Below, piece by piece: positions 30,601 through 41,306 of a DNA stretch of 64,000 nt (position 1 is its first letter; each line of letters starts with the position of its first letter). Position numbers and translations under genes: made by a program. The notes under the pieces were generated by a model that did not search any database, was not told the DNA's origin, and was given only the letters and a program-made list of their open reading frames with translations. The stretch covers positions 3,720,001 through 3,784,000 of the forward strand of contig NZ_CP054932.1 of the NCBI RefSeq assembly GCF_013364275.1. The letters are read 5' to 3'. This stretch comes from Actinomadura sp. NAK00032 (GTDB lineage Bacteria; Actinomycetota; Actinomycetes; Streptosporangiales; Streptosporangiaceae).

Positions 30601-33600
30601 GTGGAGCCGTCCGGCCTGGACGCAGCGGTGGCGGAGGCGGCGGTGCACCTGCTCGACCTCGCCGCCGAGCCGCCGGTGTGGGCGAGGCTGTTCCGGACCG
30701 GCGCGCAGGAGCACGTGCTGCTCCTGCTGATCCACCACATCGCCGGGGACGGCGAGTCGGTCGGCCCGCTGATGCGCGACTTCAGCACCGCCTACGCCGC
30801 CCGGCGGCGGCGCGAGGCCCCGGACTGGCCGGAGCTCGCGGTGCAGTACGCCGACTACACCCTCTGGCAGCGCGAGCTGCTCGGCGACGAGCACGATCCG
30901 GCCGCGGCGCTCGCCGCCCAGGCCGGCTACTGGCGGGAGGAGCTGGCGGGCGTGCCGCAGCCGCTCGCGCTGCCCACCGACCGCCCGCGCCCGAAGGCGG
31001 CCGGGCACGGCGGCGACCTGGTCGAGTTCACGCTCGCGGCCGAGCTGATGGCCGCCGTCGAGCGGCTCGCCGGGGCGCGCGGCGCGACGACGTCGATGGT
31101 GATGCAGGCCGCGTTCACGGTGCTGCTGCGCGAGCTGGGCTGCGGCGACGACATCACGATCGGGTCGCCGATCGCCGGGCGCACCGAGGAGGCGCTGACC
31201 GACCTCGTCGGGTTCTTCGTCAACACGTGGGTGCTGCGCGTCCGGATCCCCGCGAACCCGACCTTCGCCGAGGTGCTGGACGAGGTGCGCCGCCGCGCCC
31301 TCGCGGCCTACGACAACCAGGACGCCCCGTTCGAGCGGCTGGTGGAGCTGCTGAACCCCGAGCGCTCCACCGCCTACCACCCGCTGTTCCAGGTCATGTT
31401 CGCCTGGCAGAACGTCGGCGACGGCGACTTGTGGCCGAGCGGGCTGCGGGCGCGGCTGGACACCGTCCCGACCGGCACCGCGAAGCTCGACCTGTCGCTG
31501 ATCATGGCCGACGTCCCGGGCCGCGGCGTGGTCGGCAACGTCGAGTACCGGACCGACCTGTTCGACCGGGCCACGGCCGAGGACCTCGCGGACCGGTTCG
31601 TCCGGACGCTGCGTCGCGCCGTGTCCGACCCGCACGCCAGGCTCGGCGTGCTGGGGGCGCCGGAGCGGGCGGCCGGGCGGCCCGGCAGCGGGGCCGCGGC
31701 GAGGACGGCCTACCTGGCCCCGCGCACACCGGCCGAGGAGACGCTCGCCGGAGTGATCGCGGACGTCCTCGGGCTGGACCGGGTCGGCGTCGACGACGAC
31801 TACTTCCTGGTGGGCGGGGACAGCATCCGCTCGATCCAGGTGGTGTCGCGGGCCAAGGCCGCGGGCGTCGAGATCACCCCGCGCGAGATGTTCGAGCTGC
31901 GCACGGTCGCCGCGCTCGCCGCCAGGGCCGGCGAGCGCGCCGCCACCGCCCCGGCGGGGCCGGCGCCGGACGAGGACGGCGTCGGCGCGCTGCCGCTCCC
32001 GCCGATCGCCCGGTTCCTGCCGGCGCACGCGCGCGCCGGCCGGTTCGCGATGGCGACCATGCTGGACCTGCCGGACGGCATCGACGAGGACGGCCTCGCC
32101 GCGACGCTCGGCGCGGTCGTGGACCGGCACGGCATGCTGCGCTCCCGGCTCGCGGACGGCGGCCTGCGCGTCGAGCCGCCGGGCGCGGTGGACGTCCGCG
32201 CGCTGCTCGTCCGCGTCGCCCGCGACCAGGCCGACCCGCAGGCCGAGCTGGACGCCGCGGTCGGGCTGCTCGACCCGTCCGCCGGGGTGATGGCGCGGTT
32301 CGTCTGGCTCGATCCCGGGCTGCTGATCATCGCCCTGCACCACCTGGTGGTGGACGGCGTGTCCTGGCGGATCCTGCTGCCCGACCTCGCGGCGGCCTGG
32401 GAACGAGTCCGCGACGGCCGCGCGCCGGACCTGCCCGCCGCCGGGACGTCGTTCCGGCGCTGGGCCCGCGCCCTCCCCGGCGCCGCCCGCGAGCGCGCCG
32501 CGGAGCTGCCGCTGTGGCGGGCGATCGCGGCCGGCCCCGACCCGCTGCTCGGGGCGCGGGCGCCGGACCCGCGCGTGGACGTCCAGTCCACGGTCGAGAC
32601 GCTGGAGGTGGAGCTGCCCGCGGAGCCGACCGGCGTGCTGCTCGGCGCGCTCCCGGCCGCCTTCCGCTGCGGCGCCGACGACGCCCTGATCGCCGGGCTC
32701 GCGCTGGCGGTCGGCCGGTGGCGGCGGGCGCGCGGCGTCGCCGAGCCGTCGGTGCTGCTGCGGCTGGAGGGCCACGGCCGCGAGGAGTCCGTGCTGCCCG
32801 GCGCGGACCTGTCCCGGACCGTCGGCTGGTTCACCAGCCTGTACCCGGTCAGGGTGGACCTGCCCGAGGCGGCGCTGCGTGCGGCCGGCGACGCCGCCGG
32901 CGACGCGGCCGTCGCGAGCGTCCTGATATCCGTCAAGACCCGGCGCCGCGCGCTCCCGGACAAGGGCATCGGCTACGGCCTGCTCCGGCACCTGGACGAG
33001 GCGGCGGGCGCGGAGCTGGCGGCGCTGCCGTCCGGCCAGATCACCTTCAACTACCTGGGCCGGTTCGGCGCGGCGGACATGCCGGAGGCGCTGCGCGGCC
33101 TCGGCTGGACGCGGGCGCCGGGCGCGGACGAGCTGACCGTCCGGTTCGACCCGGACCTGCCGGTGGCCGCCGCGCTGGAGGTGAACGCCTTCGTCACCGA
33201 GTCCGCGGACGGCCCGCGGCTGCGCGCCCGGTTCGGCTTCCCGTCCGGAGTGCTGTCCGGCGCCGAGGCGGCGGAGCTGGCCGCCGCGTGGCGCGCCGCC
33301 CTCGCGGAGCTGGCCCGGCACGCCGCCCGGCCCGGCGCGGGCGGCCTCACCCCGCCGGACCTGCCGCTGGTGGCGGTGCGGCAGGACGAGATCGACGGCT
33401 GGGAGAAGCGCCACCCGGGGCTCGCCGACGTCTGGCCGCTGACGCCGCTGCAGGCCGGCCTGCTCTACCAGTCGGAGCAGGCCGGGACCGGCCACGACCC
33501 GTACCACGTGCAGCTCGTGTACGAGCTGTCCGGGCGGGTGGACCAGGCCCGGCTCCGCGCGGCGGGCCAGGCACTGCTCGACCGGCACCCGAACCTGCGC

Positions 33601-36600
33601 ACCGCGTTCCCCGGCCGCGCGGCCGGCGACCCGGTCCAGCTCGTGGTGGACGGCGTCGAGCTGCCGTGGCGCGAACTCGACCTCCGCGACCTGCCCGGAC
33701 CCGACCGCGACGCGGCGCTCCGCGCGTTCCTGGCCGCGGACCGGGACGCGCACTTCGATCCCGCGACCCCGCCGCTGCTGCGGATGTCGTCGGTGCTCAC
33801 CGGCCCCGAATCGGCGGTGCTGGTGCTCACGTCCCACCACGTCCTGTTCGACGGCTGGTCGGTGCCGCTGCTCACCCGCGAGCTGCTGGCCCTCTACCGG
33901 TCGGGGCCCTGCGCGCTGCCGCCGGCGCCCGCGTACCGCGACTTCCTCGCCTGGCTCGCCCGCCGCGACCCGGCGGCGTCCGCCCGCTCCTGGGCGGACG
34001 GGCTGGCGGGCGTCGAGGAGCCGACGCTGCTCGCGCCGGACCTGCCCGCCGACGCCGATCTCGGCGCCGCCCACCGGATCGAGGTCCCGCTGCCGGACGG
34101 CCTCGCCCGCGACCTGCCCCGGACGGCGGCGGAGCTGGGCGTCACGCCGAGCACGCTGGTGCACGCCGCGTGGGGCATCGCGCTGGCCGGGCTGACCGGG
34201 CGCCAGGACGTCGTGTTCGGCACGACGGTGTCGGGCCGCCCGCCCGCCGTGCCGGGCGTCGAGTCGGCGGTCGGGCTGTTCATCAACACGCTGCCGGTGC
34301 GGGTCGGGTTCACGCCGTGGGACACGCTCCGCTCGGTGCTGACCGGCGTGCAGGAGCGGCAGAACGCCCTGCTCGACCACCATCACCACGCGCTGGCCGA
34401 CATCCAGCGGGCGACCGGGCTGCCGGCCCTGTTCGACACCGTCGCGGTGTTCGAGTCGTTCCCGCTGGACGAGGCGGAAGCGGAGGAGGGCGGCCTCGCC
34501 GTCACCGGCGTCTCCTCGCCGAACGGCACCCACTACCCGCTGGGCGTGGCCGCGGCCGCCGGCCCCGAGCTGCGGGTCGTCGTCGAGTATCTGGAGGCGG
34601 CCTTCGACCGCGGCACCGCCGCCGCCATCGCCGGCCGGCTGGCGCGCGTGCTGCGCGCGATCGCGGCCGACCCGGACGCTCCCGCCGGTTCGATCGACGC
34701 GCCGCGACCGGTGCCGGCGGCGGAGCCGGAGCTGGAGCCGGAGCCGGCGCCCGCCGCGACCATCGCGGAGCTGTTCGCCGCGCAGGTCTCGGCGACACCG
34801 GACGCCGTGGCCGTCGCCGCCGGCTCCGCCGAGCTGACCTACAAGGACCTGGACGCCCGCGTCGACCGGCTCGCCGGAGAGCTGGTCCGGCGCGGCGTCC
34901 GGCCCGAGTCGGTGGTCGCGGTCGCGCTGCGCCGCTCGCCCGACCTGGTCGCCGCGCTGCTGGCGATCGCCCGGGCGGGCGGCGCCTACCTGCCGGTCGA
35001 CGCCGCCGACCCGGCCGGCCGGATCGCCTACCTGCTGGCGGACTCCGGCGCGCGGCTCGCGGTCGTCGACGCGGACACGGCCGGGGCGCTGGCGGCGGCG
35101 CCCGTCCCGGCGCTGCGCGTGGACGAGCCGTTCACCGAGCGGCCCGGCATCGCCGCGGCGGTCCCGAGCCGTCCGGACGGCCTGGCGTACCTCTTCTACA
35201 CCTCCGGGTCGACGGGGCGGCCGAAGGGCGTCGCGGTGTCGCACCGCGGCGTCGCCTCGCTCGTCGCCGCGCACGCCGAGCGGCTCGCCGTCACCCCGGC
35301 GAGCCGGATGCTCCAGCTCGTGCGGCCGACGTTCGACGTGTCGCTGTGCGAGATCCTCACGACCCTGCTGTCCGGGGCGACGCTCGTCGTCGCGGACGAG
35401 GCGGACCTCACCGCGGGCCCGGCGCTCGCCGCCACCATCGCGGCGAACCGGGTCACCCACATGATGTTCCCGCTCGGCGTGCTCGGGCTGATGCCGCCCG
35501 GATCGATGGCGGCGGTGGAGTCGCTCGCGACCGGCGGCGAGCCGATCCCGCCGGAGCTCGTCGCCGCCTGGGCCCCCGGCCGCCGCATGGTCAACATCTA
35601 CGGGCAGACCGAGACGACGGCGGCGACCGTGATGAGCGCGCCGCTCACCGGCGGCGAGGGCGTCCCGCCGATCGGCCGGCCGATCCCCGGGACCCGGGTG
35701 TTCGTGCTGGACGGCGCGCTGCGCCCCGTCCCGGACGGCGTCGTCGGCGAGCTGTACGTGGCCGGTCCCGGCGTGGCGCGCGGCTACGCCGGGCGGCCCG
35801 GCCTCACCGCGGACCGCTTCCCGGCCTGCCCGTTCGGCCGGCCCGGCGAGCGGATGTACCGCACCGGCGACCTCGTCCTGCGCGGGCCGGACGGCGACCT
35901 GGTGTTCCGCGGCCGGGCCGACGACCAGGTCAAGATCCGCGGCCTGCGGATCGAGCCGGGCGAAGTGGAGACCGCGCTGCTGGAGCACCCCCGGGTGGAG
36001 CGGGCCGTCGCGGCCGTGCGCGAGCACGGCGGCGACCGGCGGCTCGCCGGGTACGTCGTGCCGACCCCGGCGGGCGGCGGCGACGACCTCACCGCCGTGC
36101 TGCGCGCGCACCTGCGCGAACGGCTGCCGGAGTACATGGTCCCGTCGGCGCTCGCCGTCCTGGACGAGATCCCGCTGACCCCGAACGCCAAGCCCGACCG
36201 GAGCGCGCTGCCGGAGCCCGGCCGCGCGCCGGCCGCGCCGGGCCGCGAGCCGCGGACTCCGCGCGAGCGCATCCTGTGCGGCCTGCTCGCCGAGACCCTC
36301 GGCGTGGAGCGGGTCGGCCTGGACGACGGGTTCCACGCCCTCGGCGGGCACTCCCTGCTGGCCGCCCGGTTCGCCGGCCGCGTCCGGGTCGTGCTCGGCC
36401 TGGACGTGCCCGTCCGGACGGTGCTGCGCGCCCCGACGGTCGGCGACCTGGCCGCCGCCCTGGAGAGCGGCGCGGAGCCCCCGGACGCCGCCGACCCGTT
36501 CGGGCCCGTCCTGCCGCTGCGCGCGGGCGGCGACCGCGAGCCGCTGTGGTGGATCCATCCCGGCGGCGGGCTGTGCTGGCCCTACCTGGGGTTCGCCCGG

Positions 36601-37203
36601 CGCCTCCCCGAGAACCGCCCGGTCTACGGGATCCAGGCGAAGGGCATGGACGGCTCGGACCGGCTGCCCGGCTCCATCCGGGAGATGGTGGCCGACTACG
36701 CCGGCGAGATCCTCGCCGTCCAGCCCGAGGGGCCGTTCCATCTGCTCGGGCTCTCGGTCGGCGGCACCCTCGCGCACGCGGTGGCGGCGGAGCTGCGCGG
36801 CCGCGGCCACGAGGTGGCGCTGCTCGCGCTGCTGGACAGCGCCCCGGCCGGCGAGCTGGTCGCGCTGGGCCCGCCCACCGCGGACGCCGTCCGCGACCAC
36901 TTCGCCGAGCACCTGGTCGCGCTGGCCGATCCCGGCGCGGCGGACGGCTTCGTCGCGCACGCCACGGAAGTGATCGTCAACCACGGGCGGCTGATGACCG
37001 GGTTCGCCTCGCCGGTCTTCCACGGCGACGCGCTCCTGATCACCGCGGGCGGAACGGAGGCCGCGACCGCCGACCGGTGGCGGCCGCACATCGCCGGGGC
37101 CGTCGAGGAGCACGCGGTGGACGGCGCGCACGAGGAGCTCTACCTGCCCGGCCCCGCCGCGGAGATCTGCCGGATCCTCGGCCGCCGCCTCGGCGGGGCG
37201 TGA
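21694..37203 (+). CDS. NRPS3: C-A-T-E, C-A-MT-T, C-T-E, C-A-T-TE
   Basis: A 5169-residue synthetase (GTG start 21694, overlapping the NRPS2 stop). Module 1: C 1-440, A 460-970, T (S1010), E 1055-1520. Its code D-V-F-S-V-A-A-Y-A-K with the odd [10 protein letters not shown] loop is of the piperazate type, giving D-Pip. Module 2: C 1540-1975, A with code D-V-W-H-V-S-L-V-D-K (serine), an FkbM-family methyltransferase inserted at 2450-2735, T (S2830), giving O-methyl-Ser. Module 3: C 2886-3322 joined directly to T (S3376) and E 3433-3890, with no A domain. Module 4: C 3909-4335, A with code D-V-C-M-A-G-I-A-A-K (no firm match; Trp plausible from the halogenase), T, and TE with GLSVG (S5021). C2 and C4 follow E domains; C1 and C3 look LCL-type. 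Confidence 0.94.
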   Translation: MTPISFAQRRLWFIDRLDGPSAVYNVPFLVRFRGDLDVDALRAALRDVVVRHESLRTVFAEDAAGSPEQRVVPPDALDLPVAVVETGAAAVDAAVAEAAAHRFDLSADVPVHARVLRTGPGEHVLVLVIHHVAVDGESAVPLARDLAAAYTARHGGRAPDWPELPVQYRDYTLWQREMLGDEDDPDSRLATQLRYWKDELAGAPERLRLPADRPRPARASHRGDVVHVEIDAGLAAAVEELARARGMSTAMVAQAALAVLLSHLGAGEDVTIGATVAGRTEEELADLVGFFVNTWVLRVGLSGDTPLEVLLDRVRERALGAYDNQDAPFERVVEAVNPERSTAHHPLFQVMFSWQTDSRVALDVPAATATLEAVGTGTAKFDLEFNFTADPDGRGLRCRLEYATDLFDRGTAERMGERLVRVLRRITADPTAPAGAVDVLAADERDLLARWNDTTAPAPEATVPGLFERRAAATPDAVAVVSAGRELTYRQVGERADRLARELARRGARPETLVGLALPRSADLVVALLAILKSGAGYVPIDPRYPSTRLEHMLTEARPLFLLTDRETAGTLPHAGVPTLHLDDLDLEGPAAGEPGDAPVPPRPHNVAYVLYTSGSTGVPKGVAITHRGVVNGVTSLAETVGLRPGTRMLAGTSVGFDVSVFEIVTTLAAGGTVEVVRDVLELGERDGWRGGVVSTVPSVFAGLVDRLDPRTAMDGLVFAGEALPAWLVRRVREAFPGVRVVNAYGQSESFYATAHVVDGPLPEDAAAGTPIGTPLANMRAHVLGPGLAPVPPGVVGELYVGGEVGRGYHGRAAMTAERFVADPFGPPGQRMYRTGDLARWTAGGRLEYAGRDDAQLKVRGFRIEAGEVEAVLTAHPGVAQAVVATHDLPAGRHLVGYVVPAGRPGGAGGGRHDNVDLTAGVSAAELRGFVTERLPEFMVPSVFVVLDRLPLTPTGKLDRAALPAPAFTGGAYRAPRTPGEEVLAGVYAEVLGLDRVGVDDDFFSRGGDSIRSIQVVTRARAHGIELTPRQVFQGRTVARLAELAAAGTGEERALAELAGGGVGLTPLLPIGRFLMELGGGVDRFSMSAVVDLPDGIDQPGLLAVLAAVLDRHDALRSTLVPEGLRVAPPGSVPAGALLRRVPWKDDWDETAPAELDAATGRLDPAAGTMAQFVWFDRADGPGRLLIVLHHLVVDGVSWRILLPDLASAWEQVRDGRTPELPETGTSLRRWAHALAAEAAGRAAEMPLWRSIADGPDPLLGKRRRDPAVDVASTVRHHWVRVPAPVTEAVLTAVPEAFHGGAADGLLAALALAVARMRRARGVDEPSLLVRLEGHGREEDAVPGADLSRTVGWFTSMYPVRLDTAGADLDDAFAGGAAAGRAVKAVKEQLLRIPDKGIGYGMLRYLNAETAAELADLPSGQIAFNYVGRFAASDTPEHLRGLGFTRAPGADELIAAPDPDLPALSSLDVNCLVTDTAEGPRLAARFSFPEGVLDEADVRELADLWRAALEGIARHAAGPGAGGLTPSDVPLAGTTQDQIEEWERRYGGLTDIWPLTPLQSGLLFHAMLAGDDFDPYHVQLVLHLSGAADPDRLRAAGQALLDRHPNLRAAFVPTGEGDHVQVVPRRVELPWRHLDLTGAADPDAELARFLEQDRAAYFALAAPPLLRLSLATLGPGRAELVFTAHHVLFDGWSVPLLLRDLLRLYGTGGDASALPRVRGYREFLEWRDRQDGAAAARAWADALDGVDEPTLLAPAASAVNAADVGQVDVPLPPDLVRALSRRTAELGVTLNTLVQGSWAVLLGRLTGRRDVTFGATVSGRPPAIPDVDGMVGLFINTLPVRVRCAPAETFAALLTRVQDDQAALLDHQHRSLGDIQHATGLPRLFDTFVVFESYPIDHVGLSEANAGTELAVTGLTPYGGSHYPLAVVADADPQLKIVLQYQRHVFQPEAVTGIADRFRRVLQQFAEDPDLPLGRIDVLDPAERELVVERWNDTARPVPATTLAALVAGQAARTPDAAAVLFEGAELSYADLDARADRLAARLAARGAGPESVVAVMVPRSAETVVALLAVLKAGAAYLPVDPEHPAGRIAFLYEDARPLVTVAAEGAPVPDGAARIAVDEPGGPGDPGDPGTVVPPSPANPAYVIYTSGSTGRPKGVAVPHSAIVNRLLWMRDHYAVTAADRILQKTPLGFDVSVWELFLPLVSGATLVVARPDGHRDPAYLASAIQRAGVTMAHFVPSMLQDFLQDPAARGCTTLREVVCSGEALAPHLRDRYHRVLRARLNNLYGPTEAAVDVTAAHCPPGADGPVTIGGPVWNTRTYVLDDRLAPVPPGVAGELYLAGPQLARGYVHRPGPTAERFTADPFGAPGDRMYRTGDVVRWDHRGELEYLGRDDQQLKIRGQRVEPGEIEGVLADHPGAARSAVVARDAAGGPRLVAYVVPEDGAARAVATLARMRREGRLDGRELHELPDGRLVCARNRSNTTFLYDEIFVRNEYLRAGVTLPAGARVVDVGGHVGMFSLFVAERRPDCRILAVEPIPELARMFALNAELHGIDAAVTACGLAAEPGRAEFTYYPDLSILSGRFADEREERHMLEQVIGNDPELAGLDGAARAELLTERLRGERVEVELRTLSELIREHALPVIDLLKVDAEKSELDVLRGVDAEHWPIIRQVVAEVHDIDGRLEVVVAMLRGHGFRTGVTASDDLAGTGMYSVHAVRPEAAGEPALEAVPDGQRWFNARSLADDLREHAAARLPGFMVPSAFVPVDRLPLTASGKLDRAALPAPEPDAGTGRGPRTPREELLCRLFADVLGVERVGIDDDFAALGGHSLLATRLVGRIRTALGVDVPIRVVFDAPTVAELVRRLPTGPSERPPLRRAEPRPERVPLSAAQHRLWFAHRFDGPSATYNVPLVLRLSGALDVPALRAALHDVVARHESLRTLVGEDENAVPYQRILPAGEVRLDVPLVDVEPSGLDAAVAEAAVHLLDLAAEPPVWARLFRTGAQEHVLLLLIHHIAGDGESVGPLMRDFSTAYAARRRREAPDWPELAVQYADYTLWQRELLGDEHDPAAALAAQAGYWREELAGVPQPLALPTDRPRPKAAGHGGDLVEFTLAAELMAAVERLAGARGATTSMVMQAAFTVLLRELGCGDDITIGSPIAGRTEEALTDLVGFFVNTWVLRVRIPANPTFAEVLDEVRRRALAAYDNQDAPFERLVELLNPERSTAYHPLFQVMFAWQNVGDGDLWPSGLRARLDTVPTGTAKLDLSLIMADVPGRGVVGNVEYRTDLFDRATAEDLADRFVRTLRRAVSDPHARLGVLGAPERAAGRPGSGAAARTAYLAPRTPAEETLAGVIADVLGLDRVGVDDDYFLVGGDSIRSIQVVSRAKAAGVEITPREMFELRTVAALAARAGERAATAPAGPAPDEDGVGALPLPPIARFLPAHARAGRFAMATMLDLPDGIDEDGLAATLGAVVDRHGMLRSRLADGGLRVEPPGAVDVRALLVRVARDQADPQAELDAAVGLLDPSAGVMARFVWLDPGLLIIALHHLVVDGVSWRILLPDLAAAWERVRDGRAPDLPAAGTSFRRWARALPGAARERAAELPLWRAIAAGPDPLLGARAPDPRVDVQSTVETLEVELPAEPTGVLLGALPAAFRCGADDALIAGLALAVGRWRRARGVAEPSVLLRLEGHGREESVLPGADLSRTVGWFTSLYPVRVDLPEAALRAAGDAAGDAAVASVLISVKTRRRALPDKGIGYGLLRHLDEAAGAELAALPSGQITFNYLGRFGAADMPEALRGLGWTRAPGADELTVRFDPDLPVAAALEVNAFVTESADGPRLRARFGFPSGVLSGAEAAELAAAWRAALAELARHAARPGAGGLTPPDLPLVAVRQDEIDGWEKRHPGLADVWPLTPLQAGLLYQSEQAGTGHDPYHVQLVYELSGRVDQARLRAAGQALLDRHPNLRTAFPGRAAGDPVQLVVDGVELPWRELDLRDLPGPDRDAALRAFLAADRDAHFDPATPPLLRMSSVLTGPESAVLVLTSHHVLFDGWSVPLLTRELLALYRSGPCALPPAPAYRDFLAWLARRDPAASARSWADGLAGVEEPTLLAPDLPADADLGAAHRIEVPLPDGLARDLPRTAAELGVTPSTLVHAAWGIALAGLTGRQDVVFGTTVSGRPPAVPGVESAVGLFINTLPVRVGFTPWDTLRSVLTGVQERQNALLDHHHHALADIQRATGLPALFDTVAVFESFPLDEAEAEEGGLAVTGVSSPNGTHYPLGVAAAAGPELRVVVEYLEAAFDRGTAAAIAGRLARVLRAIAADPDAPAGSIDAPRPVPAAEPELEPEPAPAATIAELFAAQVSATPDAVAVAAGSAELTYKDLDARVDRLAGELVRRGVRPESVVAVALRRSPDLVAALLAIARAGGAYLPVDAADPAGRIAYLLADSGARLAVVDADTAGALAAAPVPALRVDEPFTERPGIAAAVPSRPDGLAYLFYTSGSTGRPKGVAVSHRGVASLVAAHAERLAVTPASRMLQLVRPTFDVSLCEILTTLLSGATLVVADEADLTAGPALAATIAANRVTHMMFPLGVLGLMPPGSMAAVESLATGGEPIPPELVAAWAPGRRMVNIYGQTETTAATVMSAPLTGGEGVPPIGRPIPGTRVFVLDGALRPVPDGVVGELYVAGPGVARGYAGRPGLTADRFPACPFGRPGERMYRTGDLVLRGPDGDLVFRGRADDQVKIRGLRIEPGEVETALLEHPRVERAVAAVREHGGDRRLAGYVVPTPAGGGDDLTAVLRAHLRERLPEYMVPSALAVLDEIPLTPNAKPDRSALPEPGRAPAAPGREPRTPRERILCGLLAETLGVERVGLDDGFHALGGHSLLAARFAGRVRVVLGLDVPVRTVLRAPTVGDLAAALESGAEPPDAADPFGPVLPLRAGGDREPLWWIHPGGGLCWPYLGFARRLPENRPVYGIQAKGMDGSDRLPGSIREMVADYAGEILAVQPEGPFHLLGLSVGGTLAHAVAAELRGRGHEVALLALLDSAPAGELVALGPPTADAVRDHFAEHLVALADPGAADGFVAHATEVIVNHGRLMTGFASPVFHGDALLITAGGTEAATADRWRPHIAGAVEEHAVDGAHEELYLPGPAAEICRILGRRLGGA
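29040..29900 (+). other. FkbM-type O-methyltransferase domain embedded in the serine A domain
   Basis: In-frame insertion between A8 and A10 of NRPS3 module 2. It shows the SAM motif [17 protein letters not shown] with ILAVEPIPE downstream and the FkbM hallmark [19 protein letters not shown]. FkbM enzymes are mostly O-methyltransferases, and the host A domain carries a serine code, so O-methylserine is the expected residue, as in kutznerides and, from memory, chloptosin. Confidence 0.82.
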
Positions 37204-37208
37204 CGGCC

Positions 37209-38543
37209 ATGGCCCACACGAAGGGACACCGAGCGGTGGACGAACCGGCAACGGGGACCTACGACGTCGTCGGCGTCGGGTTCGGCCCCGCGAACCTGTC
37301 GCTGGCGATCGCGCTGGACGAGTGCCCCGAGCCGGTCACGGCCGCGTTCTTCGAGCGGCAGGCGTCGCTCGGCTGGCACCGGGGCATGCTGGTGCCGTCG
37401 GCGAAGATGCAGGTCTCCTTCCTGAAGGACCTGGTCACCTTCCGCAACCCGGCCTCCCCGTACGGGTTCGTGTCCTACCTCCACGAGTCCGGGCGGCTGC
37501 CGCGGTTCGTCAACAACGGGGACTTCTTCCCGACCCGCCGCGAGTTCCACGACTACCTCGAATGGGCGGAGGCGAAGCTGCGCCCGCGCGTCCACTACGG
37601 CGCGGAGGTGACGGCCGTGCGGATCCCGCCCGGGACGCGCGGCCCGGCCGACCGGCTGCTGGCGGACGTCCGCGACCCGGGCGCGCCGGGCGGCGTCCGC
37701 GCGGTCGCGGCCCGCAACCTGGTCGTCTCCACCGGCCTGGTGCCCCGGATGCCCGCCGGGGTGGAGCCGGACGAGTCGGTGTGGCACAGCTCGCAGTTCC
37801 TCGGCCGGTTCCGGGACCGCGACCCGGCCCGGCTGCGCCGCGTCGCGGTGGCGGGCGCGGGGCAGAGCGCGGCGGAGATCGTCCGGTTCCTGTACGACAC
37901 CCTCCCGGACGCGGTGATCCACGCGATCGTCCCGTCCTACGGGTACTCGATCGCCGACAGCACGCCGTTCGCGAACCAGGTCTTCGACCCGGAGGCGATC
38001 GACGACTACTACCACGGGTCCCGGCGGGCGCAGGACGCGTTCTGGGAGTACCACAAGAACACCAACTACTCGGTGGTGGACGACGAGGTCATCCGCGACC
38101 TGTACCGGCGCGCCTACGACGACGGGCTCGCCGGGACGGGACGGCTGAACTTCCTCCCGCTGTCGCGGGTCGCGGGCGTGAAGTCGGTGGTGAACGACAC
38201 CCGCGTCACGGTGTACTCCACCGCCCGCGAGGACTCCCGCGACCTCGACGTGGACGTGCTGGTCTGCGCGACCGGATACGACCCGATGGACCCCGCCGAC
38301 GTCCTGGGGGAGCTGGACGCGCACTGCCTGCACGAGGCCGACGGCCGGATCCGGGTGGGCCGCGACTGGCGCATCGCCACCGCTCCCGGCCTGCGCTGCG
38401 GGATCTACCTGCAGGGCGGGACCGAGCACACCCACGGGCTGTCGTCGTCGCTGCTGTCGAACCTGGCCACCCGCAGCGGCGAGATCACCCGGTCGATCGT
38501 GGCCGGGCTGGCCGCCGAGAGAGGAAACGGAGTCCGCGCATGA
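37209..38543 (+). CDS. L-ornithine N5-monooxygenase (piperazate pathway, KtzI/PzbA type)
   Basis: A 444-residue flavoprotein of the lysine/ornithine N-hydroxylase family: FAD motif [13 protein letters not shown] (21-33), NADPH motif [13 protein letters not shown] (about 213) and VCATGYDP (about 352). These enzymes use FAD, NADPH and O2 to make N5-hydroxy-L-ornithine. Ordinarily that suggests a hydroxamate siderophore, but this window also encodes a KtzT-like piperazate synthase (52371-53153) and a Pip-type A domain, so the product is the precursor of L-piperazic acid. It starts 5 bp after the NRPS3 stop and overlaps MbtH by ATGA. Confidence 0.9.
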   Translation: MAHTKGHRAVDEPATGTYDVVGVGFGPANLSLAIALDECPEPVTAAFFERQASLGWHRGMLVPSAKMQVSFLKDLVTFRNPASPYGFVSYLHESGRLPRFVNNGDFFPTRREFHDYLEWAEAKLRPRVHYGAEVTAVRIPPGTRGPADRLLADVRDPGAPGGVRAVAARNLVVSTGLVPRMPAGVEPDESVWHSSQFLGRFRDRDPARLRRVAVAGAGQSAAEIVRFLYDTLPDAVIHAIVPSYGYSIADSTPFANQVFDPEAIDDYYHGSRRAQDAFWEYHKNTNYSVVDDEVIRDLYRRAYDDGLAGTGRLNFLPLSRVAGVKSVVNDTRVTVYSTAREDSRDLDVDVLVCATGYDPMDPADVLGELDAHCLHEADGRIRVGRDWRIATAPGLRCGIYLQGGTEHTHGLSSSLLSNLATRSGEITRSIVAGLAAERGNGVRA

Positions 38544-38806
38544 GCACCAATCCGTTCGACGCCGAGGACGGCGAGTTCTACGTCCTGGTGAACGACGAGG
38601 ACCAGCATTCGCTGTGGCCGACCTTCGCGCCGGTGCCGCAGGGCTGGCGCACCGTGTTCGGGGGCGGCGACCGCGCCTCCTGCCTGCGGTACGTCGAGGA
38701 GCACTGGACCGACATGCGCCCGCGCAGCCTGCGCGAGGCCATGGCGGCCGACAGCGCCGCCTCCGGGGCCGCCTCCGGGGCCGCCGAGGGGGAGCCGGCC
38801 CGATGA
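38540..38806 (+). CDS. MbtH-like protein
   Basis: An 88-residue protein with the MbtH signature: [37 protein letters not shown] (conserved Trp residues at about 26, 36 and 56). MbtH proteins bind A domains and are needed for their folding or activity; one copy would serve all cluster A domains. The last 20 residues are a variable Ala/Ser/Gly tail ([11 protein letters not shown]) beyond the usual core of about 65. Coupled by ATGA overlaps to both neighbours. Confidence 0.95.
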   Translation: MSTNPFDAEDGEFYVLVNDEDQHSLWPTFAPVPQGWRTVFGGGDRASCLRYVEEHWTDMRPRSLREAMAADSAASGAASGAAEGEPAR

Positions 38807-39999
38807 CCTCGCTCGCGGAGCGGTGGGGCATCCACCCGGACCAGTTCTGGCTGTACGGGCGCCCGATCGAGGAGCCGGTGCGGTTCGACGAGGAGATGGA
38901 CGCCTGGCACGTCCACGGGCACGCGGAGGTGCTCGAGGCGCTGGCGAACCCGGCCGCGTTCTCGTCCGAGACGATCAAGCTGGTGCCGATGGGCGCCGGG
39001 GAGTCCTACACCGAGGGCGACCTGCTCCAGACCGACCCGCCGGACCACGGGGCGCTGCGCCGGCTCGCCGCGCGCGCCTTCACGCCGAAGGTCGTGGCCG
39101 ACCTGGAGCCGCGGATCGACGCCCTCGCCCGCGAGCTGCTCGACACGGTCGCGGACGAGGACGGGTTCGACCTGATGAGCGCGCTCGCCTACCCGCTGCC
39201 GGTGACCGTCGTCACCGAGCTGCTCGGCATCCCGGCCGCCGACCGGCACCTGTTCGAGCGGTGGATGACCGGCATGGTGGAGGAGATGGGCGACCTGTCG
39301 CTCGCCGACAGCGCCGAGGACCAGGAGGCCACCTTCGGCGCGGCCATGGACCACATGCGGCTGATGCTGGACTACCTGCGCGAGCACACCGCCGAGTGCC
39401 GCCGCGCGCCGCGCGACGACCTGCTCGGCGGGCTGATCGGGGCGGAGCTGAACGGGCGGCGCCTCACCGACAACCACATCGTCAACTTCGCCAAGATGCT
39501 GCTCATCGCCGGCTACCTGTCGACCACGATGCTGATCGGCAACACGGTGCTGTGCCTGGACCACTTCCCCGACCAGATGGCGCGGGTGCGCGCCGACCGG
39601 TCGCTCGTGCCCGGGCTGGTCGAGGAGTCGCTGCGCTACCTCAGCCCGGTCGCCGCGACCTACCGGGCCACCGCCGCCGAGACGGAGCTCGGCGGCAGGC
39701 GGCTCGGCCCGGGGAAGATGGTGCTGGTGTGGTTCGGCGCGGCGAACCGGGACGCGCGGGTGTTCCCCGATCCGATGGCGTTCGACCCCGCCCGCTCGCC
39801 GAACCCGCAGCTCGGCTTCGGCCGGGGCGTCCACTTCTGCCTGGGCGCCGCGCTGGCGCGGATGGAGGGCCGGATCGCGCTGAACCGGCTCTTCGACCGG
39901 TTCCCGGTGCTGCGCACCGACCCGGACAAGCCGCCCGCCTTCATGCTCGCCCCGGACACGACGGGCGTCACGTCCCTGCCCGTCCGCACGTCCGGCTGA
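38803..39999 (+). CDS. Cytochrome P450 (cluster P450-1)
   Basis: A 398-residue soluble P450 with EESLR (ExxR) and the heme loop [10 protein letters not shown] (C346). The start [19 protein letters not shown] parallels the other two cluster P450s, which suggests gene duplication. The I-helix reads AGYLSTTML: the acid of the usual AG-x-(D/E)-T-T is Leu and the first Thr is Ser. It is last gene of the core operon, overlapping mbtH by four bases. Possible jobs by analogy with himastatin are indole 2,3-oxidation to a pyrroloindoline, piperazate hydroxylation or biaryl coupling; the sequence alone does not choose. Confidence 0.9.
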   Translation: MTSLAERWGIHPDQFWLYGRPIEEPVRFDEEMDAWHVHGHAEVLEALANPAAFSSETIKLVPMGAGESYTEGDLLQTDPPDHGALRRLAARAFTPKVVADLEPRIDALARELLDTVADEDGFDLMSALAYPLPVTVVTELLGIPAADRHLFERWMTGMVEEMGDLSLADSAEDQEATFGAAMDHMRLMLDYLREHTAECRRAPRDDLLGGLIGAELNGRRLTDNHIVNFAKMLLIAGYLSTTMLIGNTVLCLDHFPDQMARVRADRSLVPGLVEESLRYLSPVAATYRATAAETELGGRRLGPGKMVLVWFGAANRDARVFPDPMAFDPARSPNPQLGFGRGVHFCLGAALARMEGRIALNRLFDRFPVLRTDPDKPPAFMLAPDTTGVTSLPVRTSG

Positions 40000-40015
40000 C
40001 GGCCGGCGCCGGCGG

Positions 40016-41296
40016 TCAGGGCGCCGCCCGGGAGCGGGCGGGACGGGGCCCGGCCGCCGGGCGGCGGCGCATCTCGGCGCGGTCGGCCAGCGCCAGCGAC
40101 GGCCCGGTCATGGCGGTCGTCACGAGTGCCATGACCACCAGGGCGACGAACAGCGGCGTGGTCAGGATCCCGGCGGCGTAGCCGGCCTGCAGCACGATCA
40201 GCTCGGTCAGCCCGCGGGTGTTCAGCAGAGCGCCGACCCGGAGGGCGTCCCAGCGCGTGCGGGCGCCGAGCCGGGCCCCGAGGTAGCCGCCCAGCGTCTT
40301 GCCCGCGACACCGAGCAGCACGGCCGACAGGACCAGGGCGGGGGAGACCGCGCCGAATCCCCGCGTCAGGACGCCGAGCCCGCTCACCACGAAGAACACC
40401 GGGACCAGCACCCGGCCGATCGCGGTGACGGTGCCGAGCGCCGCGCCCCACCGCCCGGTCGCGGGGACGGCCAGCCCGGCGAGGGCCGCGCCGACGATCG
40501 CGGTCATGCCGAGCCGCTCCATCGCGAACGCGAGGGCCGCGGCCACCGCGCTGATCAGCGCGGCGGCGAGCCAGGGCGCGCGGCGGCACAGCGCCTCCGG
40601 GCCGCGGGTGCGCAGCACCAGGCGGAGCAGCACGGCCGCCGCGGCGCCGCAGCACAGCGCGGCCATGGCCCGCAGGAACCGGTCCGGCGACCCGTGCCCG
40701 AGCCCGATCGCCACCGCGAGCAGCGGCCAGGACACCGCGTCGATGACGATCGCGGCGGTGAGCGACAGCCGCCCGGCCTCGGTGCCGGCCATGCCCCGGT
40801 CGGTGAGGACGCGGGCGAGCACCGGCACCGCGGTGACCGACAGCGTCACCGCGAGCATCAGCACGAGCGCGCTCGCCGGCGCGGTCCCGCGCACCGGCGG
40901 GTCCGCGTCCGCCAGCACCCACACGGCCAGCAGCACGCCGGCCGCCTGCGCGGGCAGCAGCCCGCCGAGCACGACCCAGCCGACCGCGCGGCGGTCCGGG
41001 CGGGGTCCCCCGACGCGCAGCTCGTGCGTCAGGCCGGCGAGGAACAGCACCAGCCCGACCTCGGCGGTCAGCTTGAGGTCGGCCAGCACGTGCGCGGGCA
41101 CCAGCCGGGCGAAGTCGTGCGGGCCGAGCAGCCGCAGCGCGGCGGGACCGGCGAGCAGCCCGGCGGTCAGCTCGCCGATCACCTCCGGCTGCCGCGCCGC
41201 GCGGGCCGCGAGCCGGCCCGCCATGGCGATGAGGAGCACCGCGCCGAGCACCGCGAGCAGGTGCCCGGCGCGTCCGGCCGTCTCGGCCGCGGTCAT
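40016..41296 (-). CDS. Cation:proton antiporter (CPA2 family)
   Basis: A 426-residue integral membrane protein with about 12 hydrophobic segments and the CPA2 pattern (QPEVIGELTAGLLAGP near 36-51; LTAEVGLVLFLAGL). It starts 10 bp after the halogenase stop, so the two are co-transcribed. Antiporters of this type recur in peptide-antibiotic clusters, where they are presumed to aid export or tolerance, but the role is unproven. The C-terminal tail is Arg/Pro-rich. It converges with P450-1 with a 16-bp gap. Confidence 0.85.
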   Translation of the reverse strand: MTAAETAGRAGHLLAVLGAVLLIAMAGRLAARAARQPEVIGELTAGLLAGPAALRLLGPHDFARLVPAHVLADLKLTAEVGLVLFLAGLTHELRVGGPRPDRRAVGWVVLGGLLPAQAAGVLLAVWVLADADPPVRGTAPASALVLMLAVTLSVTAVPVLARVLTDRGMAGTEAGRLSLTAAIVIDAVSWPLLAVAIGLGHGSPDRFLRAMAALCCGAAAAVLLRLVLRTRGPEALCRRAPWLAAALISAVAAALAFAMERLGMTAIVGAALAGLAVPATGRWGAALGTVTAIGRVLVPVFFVVSGLGVLTRGFGAVSPALVLSAVLLGVAGKTLGGYLGARLGARTRWDALRVGALLNTRGLTELIVLQAGYAAGILTTPLFVALVVMALVTTAMTGPSLALADRAEMRRRPAAGPRPARSRAAP

Positions 41297-41306
41297 GCCG
41301 TGCGGC

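Noticed and set aside
22960..37251. A continuous open frame of more than 4,700 codons antisense to NRPS3, and similar very long antisense frames opposite NRPS1 (9949-16605) and the first radical SAM gene (1541-3667)
   Set aside because: These mirror the GC-rich third positions of the sense genes. Their translations are Arg/Gly/Ala-rich and low in complexity with no domain, while the sense frames carry complete NRPS and radical SAM motifs.
37209..38806. Hydroxamate siderophore biosynthesis (ornithine N-hydroxylase plus MbtH)
   Set aside because: A KtzT-like piperazate synthase and a Pip-type A domain are present, and I see no hydroxyornithine acetyl- or formyltransferase or siderophore importer.
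40002..40013. GCCGGCGCCGGC palindrome between convergent P450-1 and antiporter genes as a terminator
   Set aside because: It is symmetric but has no loop and no T-tract, and such strings arise easily at this GC content.
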